64,000 bases of DNA, from NCBI GenBank assembly GCA_038207565.1, contig JBBQZQ010000021.1, forward strand, positions 4,666-68,665. The letters run 5' to 3'. The position numbers and the translations under genes were made by a program. The DNA is from JALZAI01 sp038207565 (GTDB taxonomy: Bacteria > Actinomycetota > Actinomycetes > Mycobacteriales > Jatrophihabitantaceae). How positions within the stretch are numbered: position 1 is the stretch's first letter; every line of letters starts with the position of its first letter. Of this stretch, positions 60,458-64,000 are shown one piece after another. Below the pieces are notes generated by a model that saw only the letters and a program-made list of their open reading frames with translations, had not been told where the DNA came from and made no database searches.

Positions 60458-61189
60458 TCACGCCCCGGCGTGGGCATAGCTCAGGCCGATCGATCCCTGG
60501 AATGCCGGAAGTTCCAGATCGTCGTCCGACTCGACGGTGTAACCCAGGCCGTAATAGCCGGCTGCCTGTTCGAACAGCCGGACCCCGGGCGAAGCATCGA
60601 GTGCTTGTGCCATTGTCCGGTACGGACCTAAAGCTGCAACCCTGAACGGCGGGGAAAAGACCTCACCGTTGAGCAGCAGCGTGTTGCCGACGCAGCGCAC
60701 GGCGCTGGTGGCGATGACCCGTTGACCGGCGATACTCATGGCCTGCGCACCGCCCGCCCATAGCGCGTTGACGGCCGACTGCAGGTCGGACTGGTGCACT
60801 ACCAGTTGATTCGGGTCCACTCCGGCGTTCGCGTCCGTCGGCGGCGCGTCATCGAGAACGACCACGATGCCCGGGCCGTGCACCGCCGTCAGCCCGCCGG
60901 GCAGGCGCAGCGGTGCCGACTTCGCCTGCAGGTTCCCCACGGCCTTGTCGCGCCGGCCGGCCTTCGTCGTCGCGGCCGAGACCTGAGTCTGCAACGCGAC
61001 GAGTTGGCGGTCCGCGGCGCGCACCTGCGTCTCGGCCTCGCGGACGAGGTCAGCCAGGTTCGCCGTGCCGGGCGGGCGCAGATCGGTCCCGCGGGAGTCG
61101 CGTGCGCTGGCCGCGAAGCCGAACCCGGCGAGCAGGCAGACCGCCGGGACGAGGACCCGCCAGGACCAGTTCCCGCGCGTCGCGATCAT
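60458..61189 (-). CDS. DUF881 family membrane protein
   Basis: A 243-residue protein with one N-terminal membrane helix (WRVLVPAVCLLAGFGFAASA), a coiled-coil stretch (ADLVREAETQVRAADRQLVA) and the DUF881 domain: GPGIVVVLDDAPP, NQLVVHQSDLQSAVNALWAGGA and the C-terminal LFEQAAGYYGLGY. Equivalent to Rv0012, beside crgA; a divisome-related role is suspected but not proven. 19 nt upstream of the sortase gene in the same direction. Confidence 0.92.
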   Translation of the reverse strand: MIATRGNWSWRVLVPAVCLLAGFGFAASARDSRGTDLRPPGTANLADLVREAETQVRAADRQLVALQTQVSAATTKAGRRDKAVGNLQAKSAPLRLPGGLTAVHGPGIVVVLDDAPPTDANAGVDPNQLVVHQSDLQSAVNALWAGGAQAMSIAGQRVIATSAVRCVGNTLLLNGEVFSPPFRVAALGPYRTMAQALDASPGVRLFEQAAGYYGLGYTVESDDDLELPAFQGSIGLSYAHAGA

Positions 61190-61322
61190 CGGCGTCCACC
61201 ATCCCCTCCCCGATCAGTACGCGCATCGACTGCGGCTGCGGCGTCTACGCTAGACGCAATCAGCCGCCCGACGCGGCGCCTGTCGGACGTGTCCGGCCGA
61301 CCCCACACCGCAGGAGACGCAC

Positions 61323-61598
61323 GTGCCCAAGTCCAAGGTTCGCAAGAAGGCCGACGCGCCGGCCCGGACGCAATCGCTCACCCCGCCGACCAAGGCGATG
61401 GCACCGAGCCCTACCTGGTACCCCGTGGTCATGGCCGCCGTGCTCATCCTGGGTCTGGCCTACCTGGTCGTTTACTACCTCACCAATAGCGGCACCGACC
61501 CCAAGATCCCGGTCATGGGCGACCTGGGGGCCTGGAACTTCGCGGTCGGTTTCGGCGTGATGTTGCTCGGCCTGGTGATGGCCGTTCGCTGGCGGTGA
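61323..61598 (+). CDS. crgA: CrgA: septation-associated membrane protein
   Basis: A 91-residue protein with a basic N-terminus (PKSKVRKKADAPAR) and two membrane helices (about 32-52 and 69-88). CrgA links FtsZ, FtsI and other division proteins in actinobacteria and influences Z-ring placement. GTG 61323 has AGGAGA upstream. Divergent from DUF881, as in M. tuberculosis. Confidence 0.94.
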   Translation: MPKSKVRKKADAPARTQSLTPPTKAMAPSPTWYPVVMAAVLILGLAYLVVYYLTNSGTDPKIPVMGDLGAWNFAVGFGVMLLGLVMAVRWR

Positions 61599-61616
61599 GT
61601 CCGCCCCCGCTGCAGC

Positions 61617-61683
61617 TTGTCCACAGCGTTGCACACACCCGTGATTACACCGCTGTAATTCATCCCCAGGTGGGGATAACCCT
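61617..61683. promoter_or_regulatory. Structured intergenic region with DnaA-box-like sites
   Basis: TTGTCCACA (61617-61625) matches an actinobacterial DnaA box. ATTACA-CCGC-TGTAAT (61644-61659) is a perfect dyad. ATCCCCA-GG-TGGGGAT (61662-61677) is a second dyad, and its right arm gives TTATCCCCA on the minus strand (61679-61671), one base from a DnaA box. CGTCCACA (complement of 61683-61690) follows. The sites fill the 85-nt gap between crgA and the PH-domain gene. Confidence 0.5.
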
Positions 61684-62127
61684 GTGGACGAGCTGACGGC
61701 GGCGCAGCGTCGGCCGAGCCTGACCTTCGGTCCGGACCGGCGGATCACCGCCCTGGCTGCCGTGGGCGCCCTCGTTGCTCTCGGGCTCGCCATCGGCAGC
61801 GGCGACGGGCCGGGCCGACTGCTGTTCGGGCTGGCCGCCGTCGTCCTCGCCGGCTATGTGGTGAGCGACCTGGTCTTCGCGCCGCGCCTCGTGGTGGACG
61901 CGGCGGGGCTTCGTGTCCGCTCGCCCCTGGCGCGGGCCGAGCTGGGTTGGGCGCAGCTGGACGATGTCCACGCCGACGCCCGTACCCGCTACGGCCTGCG
62001 CAGCGTGACGCTCGAGATAGACGCCGGGGAGACTCTGATCGTGCTCAGTCGCCGGGCTCTGGGCGCCGACCCGCAGACGGTCGCCGGTGCCGTGCGCGCC
62101 TTCGACCCGCGCGGCGGACGGCCGTAG
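61684..62127 (+). CDS. PH-domain membrane protein (Rv0010c-like)
   Basis: A 147-residue protein with two membrane helices (about 22-38 and 45-63) followed by a bacterial PH-like domain (VFAPRLVVDAAGLRVRSPLARAELGW read as two strands, then SVTLEIDAGETLIVLSRRALG). GTG 61684 overlaps the DnaA-box-like sequence. The position next to crgA and ppiA matches Rv0010c. Function unknown. Confidence 0.85.
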   Translation: MDELTAAQRRPSLTFGPDRRITALAAVGALVALGLAIGSGDGPGRLLFGLAAVVLAGYVVSDLVFAPRLVVDAAGLRVRSPLARAELGWAQLDDVHADARTRYGLRSVTLEIDAGETLIVLSRRALGADPQTVAGAVRAFDPRGGRP

Positions 62128-62137
62128 CGGCACGCGG

Positions 62138-63046
62138 TCAGAAACCGCCGATGACCGTCCGCGCGGAGATCGCCACCAGCAGCGCGCCGAGCAGCGCGCA
62201 GAGCCCGGCTGCCTGGATGCGCGGCGGCACGCGCCGGCGCGCCTGCGGCAGACCGGCCAGGGCGAGCGCCGCCAGCGCGCCGACCACGAAGCCGCCCAGG
62301 TGACCCAGGCGCGAGATTCCCGGCACCGAGAACGTGAAGACGAAGTTGATCACGATCACACCGATCAGCCACTGCAGATCCAGGCCGAGCCGGCGGGCCA
62401 GCATCAGGCTCGCCCCGAACAGCCCGAAGACCGCTCCCGACGCGCCCACCACCGGGACGCCGGCGGGGCCGAAGCAGAAGATCGCGGCCGAACCGCCGAG
62501 TGCCGCGAGGAGGTACACCGCGAGGAACCGGGCGCGGCCGAGCAGCTGTTCGAGCACCGGACCGATGACGATGAGCGCCAGCATGTTCGCGGCCAGGTGC
62601 AGCGGGTTGATGTGCAGGAAGGCCGAGGTCATCAGCCGCCAGTACGAATCGTCGTCGTGGACGACGTCGGGCTGCAGCTGCCAGATGTTGAACAGACTGC
62701 CGATCGGTGCGTCGGTGGGGCGGGTCAACCCGGTGGACGACTGCAGTCCGGTTAGCAGATAGGTCACGGCGTTGAGCGCGACGAGCAGCCCGGTCACGTA
62801 GGGCGGCGAGCGTCGCAACACCGCCCCCACCGAGGTCCGCGCCGCACGGGTGGTGCGCCGGGCTTGCGCGACATCGTCCGGGCAGTGGAAGCCCACCGAC
62901 GCCTCGTGCATGCACTGCGGGCAGATCGGCCGGTCGCACCGCGTGCACCGCACCCGAGTCTCACGGTCGGGGTGCCGGTAGCACCGGCCCGCTGCGGGGT
63001 CGCCGGAGTGCTGCTCGTGCGCAGGCCCGCCCGGCGACGACGTCAT
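62138..63046 (-). CDS. Rhomboid-family intramembrane serine protease
   Basis: A 302-residue membrane protease. The N-terminus carries a B-box-like zinc site with CYRHPDRETRVRCTRCDRP, ICPQCMHEASVGFHC. Six or seven membrane helices follow. The catalytic Ser is in VVGASGAVFGLFGA and the catalytic His in ISRLGHLGGFVVG; HINPLHLAANMLAL precedes them. ATG 63046. It lies 27 nt downstream of ppiA on the same strand, and its 3' end meets the PH-domain gene. Confidence 0.92.
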   Translation of the reverse strand: MTSSPGGPAHEQHSGDPAAGRCYRHPDRETRVRCTRCDRPICPQCMHEASVGFHCPDDVAQARRTTRAARTSVGAVLRRSPPYVTGLLVALNAVTYLLTGLQSSTGLTRPTDAPIGSLFNIWQLQPDVVHDDDSYWRLMTSAFLHINPLHLAANMLALIVIGPVLEQLLGRARFLAVYLLAALGGSAAIFCFGPAGVPVVGASGAVFGLFGASLMLARRLGLDLQWLIGVIVINFVFTFSVPGISRLGHLGGFVVGALAALALAGLPQARRRVPPRIQAAGLCALLGALLVAISARTVIGGF

Positions 63047-63073
63047 CGCTGGATCACGGCTCGCGTCGTCGGC

Positions 63074-63592
63074 TCACTCGGCCGGGGCGAGGGTGACCGA
63101 CTCAATAGTGATCGGCGTGACCGGACGGTCCCGGCGATCGGTCGCTGTCGCAGCGATCGCGTCGATCACGGCGCGGCTGTCGGCGTCGGCCACCTCGCCG
63201 AAGATCGAGTGCTTGCGATTGAGGTGCGGCGTCGGGCCGACGGTGATGAAGAACTGCGAGCCGTTGGTGCCCGGACCGGCGTTCGCCATCGCCAGCAGGT
63301 AGGGCTTGTCGAAGTGCAGCTCGGGGTGGAACTCGTCCTTGAAGGTGTAGCCCGGCCCGCCCGTGCCGGTGCCGAGCGGGCAGCCTCCCTGGATCATGAA
63401 GCCCTCGATCACCCGGTGGAAGCCGAGGCCGTCGAAGTAGCGCTCCCCGGACCGGCCGGCGTCGTCCTTGTAGTCCTTGGTCCCCTCAGCCAGTCCGGTG
63501 AAGTTCTCCACCGTCGCCGGGGCGTGGTTCGGGAACAGGTTCAGCACGATGTCGCCACGGTTGGTCTTGAGGGTGGCCTTGAGGTCCGACAT
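63074..63592 (-). CDS. ppiA: Cyclophilin-type peptidyl-prolyl isomerase
   Basis: A 172-residue cytoplasmic cyclophilin. NHAPATVENFTGLAEG, FDGLGFHRVIEGFMIQGGCP and LAMANAGPGTNGSQFFITVGP are the core motifs, and HLNRKHSIFGEVAD closes the domain. It catalyses proline isomerisation in protein folding. The ATG follows GAAGG. Matches ppiA (Rv0009) in place and strand. Confidence 0.95.
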   Translation of the reverse strand: MSDLKATLKTNRGDIVLNLFPNHAPATVENFTGLAEGTKDYKDDAGRSGERYFDGLGFHRVIEGFMIQGGCPLGTGTGGPGYTFKDEFHPELHFDKPYLLAMANAGPGTNGSQFFITVGPTPHLNRKHSIFGEVADADSRAVIDAIAATATDRRDRPVTPITIESVTLAPAE

Positions 63593-63708
63593 GGAACGCC
63601 TTCCGTTGGGTACGACTCCGGTGGGTGGGACCGAAGCCCTGAAATCCTCCCATGCGGCCCCAACCGGCCGGGAGGGCGCCCGTCGGAGGCACCGAGGGGT
63701 TTATTTCA

Positions 63709-63727
63709 CCTGCCCGGTACGGGCAGG
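63709..63727. promoter_or_regulatory. CCTGCCCG-GTA-CGGGCAGG hairpin
   Basis: A perfect 8-bp dyad with a 3-nt centre lies 57 nt before ATG 63785, just after an AT-rich patch (GTTTATTTCA). It may be an operator or a leader hairpin for the gene that follows. Confidence 0.4.
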
Positions 63728-63784
63728 ATGGTGGGACGAGACGACTTCCGGGGACACCCCGAGGCACCCGGACGAGAGGACGAG

Positions 63785-64000
63785 ATGTTCACCAAGAAGG
63801 CCAAGAAGAGCCTGCGTAGCCAGGTCGATGAGCTGACCGAGAAGATCGCCCCGCATGTCGAGCACGCTCGGGACCAGCTCGGCCCCGCCCTGGCCGACGC
63901 CCGCGAGAAGGCGGCGCCGTACGTCAGCGACGCCCGCGACTACGTCGAGAACGCCCGCGACGCTGCTGCCCCGCTGGTCAGCGACGCCCGAGACCGGTTC
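63785..64000 (+). CDS. Repeat-rich helical protein, 3' end beyond the window
   Basis: The first 72 codons of a gene cut by the window edge. FTKKAKKSLRSQVDELTEK is followed by repeats of the type APxVxxARD (IAPHVEHARD, AAPYVSDARD, AAPLVSDARD), which should form long amphipathic helices. Actinobacterial DUF5324-like proteins near ppiA look similar. GAGAGGA precedes the ATG. Function unknown. Confidence 0.75.
   Translation, partial: MFTKKAKKSLRSQVDELTEKIAPHVEHARDQLGPALADAREKAAPYVSDARDYVENARDAAAPLVSDARDRF

Overview
The window is high-GC DNA (roughly 70%, strong G/C bias at third codon positions) from an actinobacterium (class Actinomycetes). Evidence for this includes an fhaA-fhaB-pstP-rodA-pbpA-pknB block, crgA, a class E sortase, a proteasome activator of the Bpa type, ergothioneine biosynthesis genes, a mycothiol-dependent isomerase homologue, F420-type oxidoreductases, many GTG starts and leaderless promoters. 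The genus cannot be fixed from the sequence. No rRNA, CRISPR array, intact insertion sequence or phage was seen. The single RNA gene is a tRNA-Leu(CAG) at the left edge.

Layout. 70-8470: tRNA-Leu, then the cell-wall growth and signalling operon fhaA, fhaB, pstP, rodA, pbpA, pknB (+). 8637-13901: a secreted sialidase-like BNR protein, an OmpR-type two-component pair, DUF2630 and an AhpD-like protein (-). 13947-17530: an F420-type LLM oxidoreductase, a MOSC gene remnant, DUF6314, a thioredoxin/NHL protein and a 47-residue basic protein. 17645-23468: 2-oxoacid dehydrogenase E1a-E1b-E2 and a HelD-like helicase (-). 23662-29165: a complete ergothioneine set in the order egtE-A-B-C-D (+). 29271-37015: NUDIX, GTP-dependent PEP carboxykinase, tldD-tldE, a lipoprotein Zn peptidase and a 2-TM protein. 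37193-46225: acyl-CoA ligase, a damaged kdpE, UbiA prenyltransferase, OsmC, a sodium:solute symporter with a small membrane partner, mycothiol isomerase-like protein, asparaginase and a VOC protein. 46450-50332: serS-HAD, Bpa and a quinone oxidoreductase. 50383-58784: hutH-hutU, a membrane-anchored metzincin, an Fe-S photolyase, MutT, PPOX, a second VOC protein with an apparent ATC start, and a DNA glycosylase. 58809-64000: the other half of the origin-proximal block: pabA/trpG, a 54-residue membrane protein, sortase E, DUF881, crgA, PH-domain protein, rhomboid, ppiA and a truncated repeat protein.

The two ends of the window match one conserved origin-side neighbourhood. In Mycobacterium tuberculosis pknB and trpG are convergent neighbours, followed by Rv0012, crgA, Rv0010c and ppiA. 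Here the order and strands are kept, but about 50 kb of ordinary chromosomal genes lies between pknB and pabA/trpG, and pknA is missing.

The less ordinary signals are: a family of five intergenic palindromes whose arms start with (G)TGATCAA, each just 3' of a gene; a VOC gene whose only well-placed start is ATC; a kdpE-like regulator that has lost about 57 receiver residues including the phospho-acceptor; a 50-codon MOSC remnant; several sets of short direct repeats in gene leaders; and eight TANNNT boxes 6-7 nt before start codons that lack a Shine-Dalgarno sequence.
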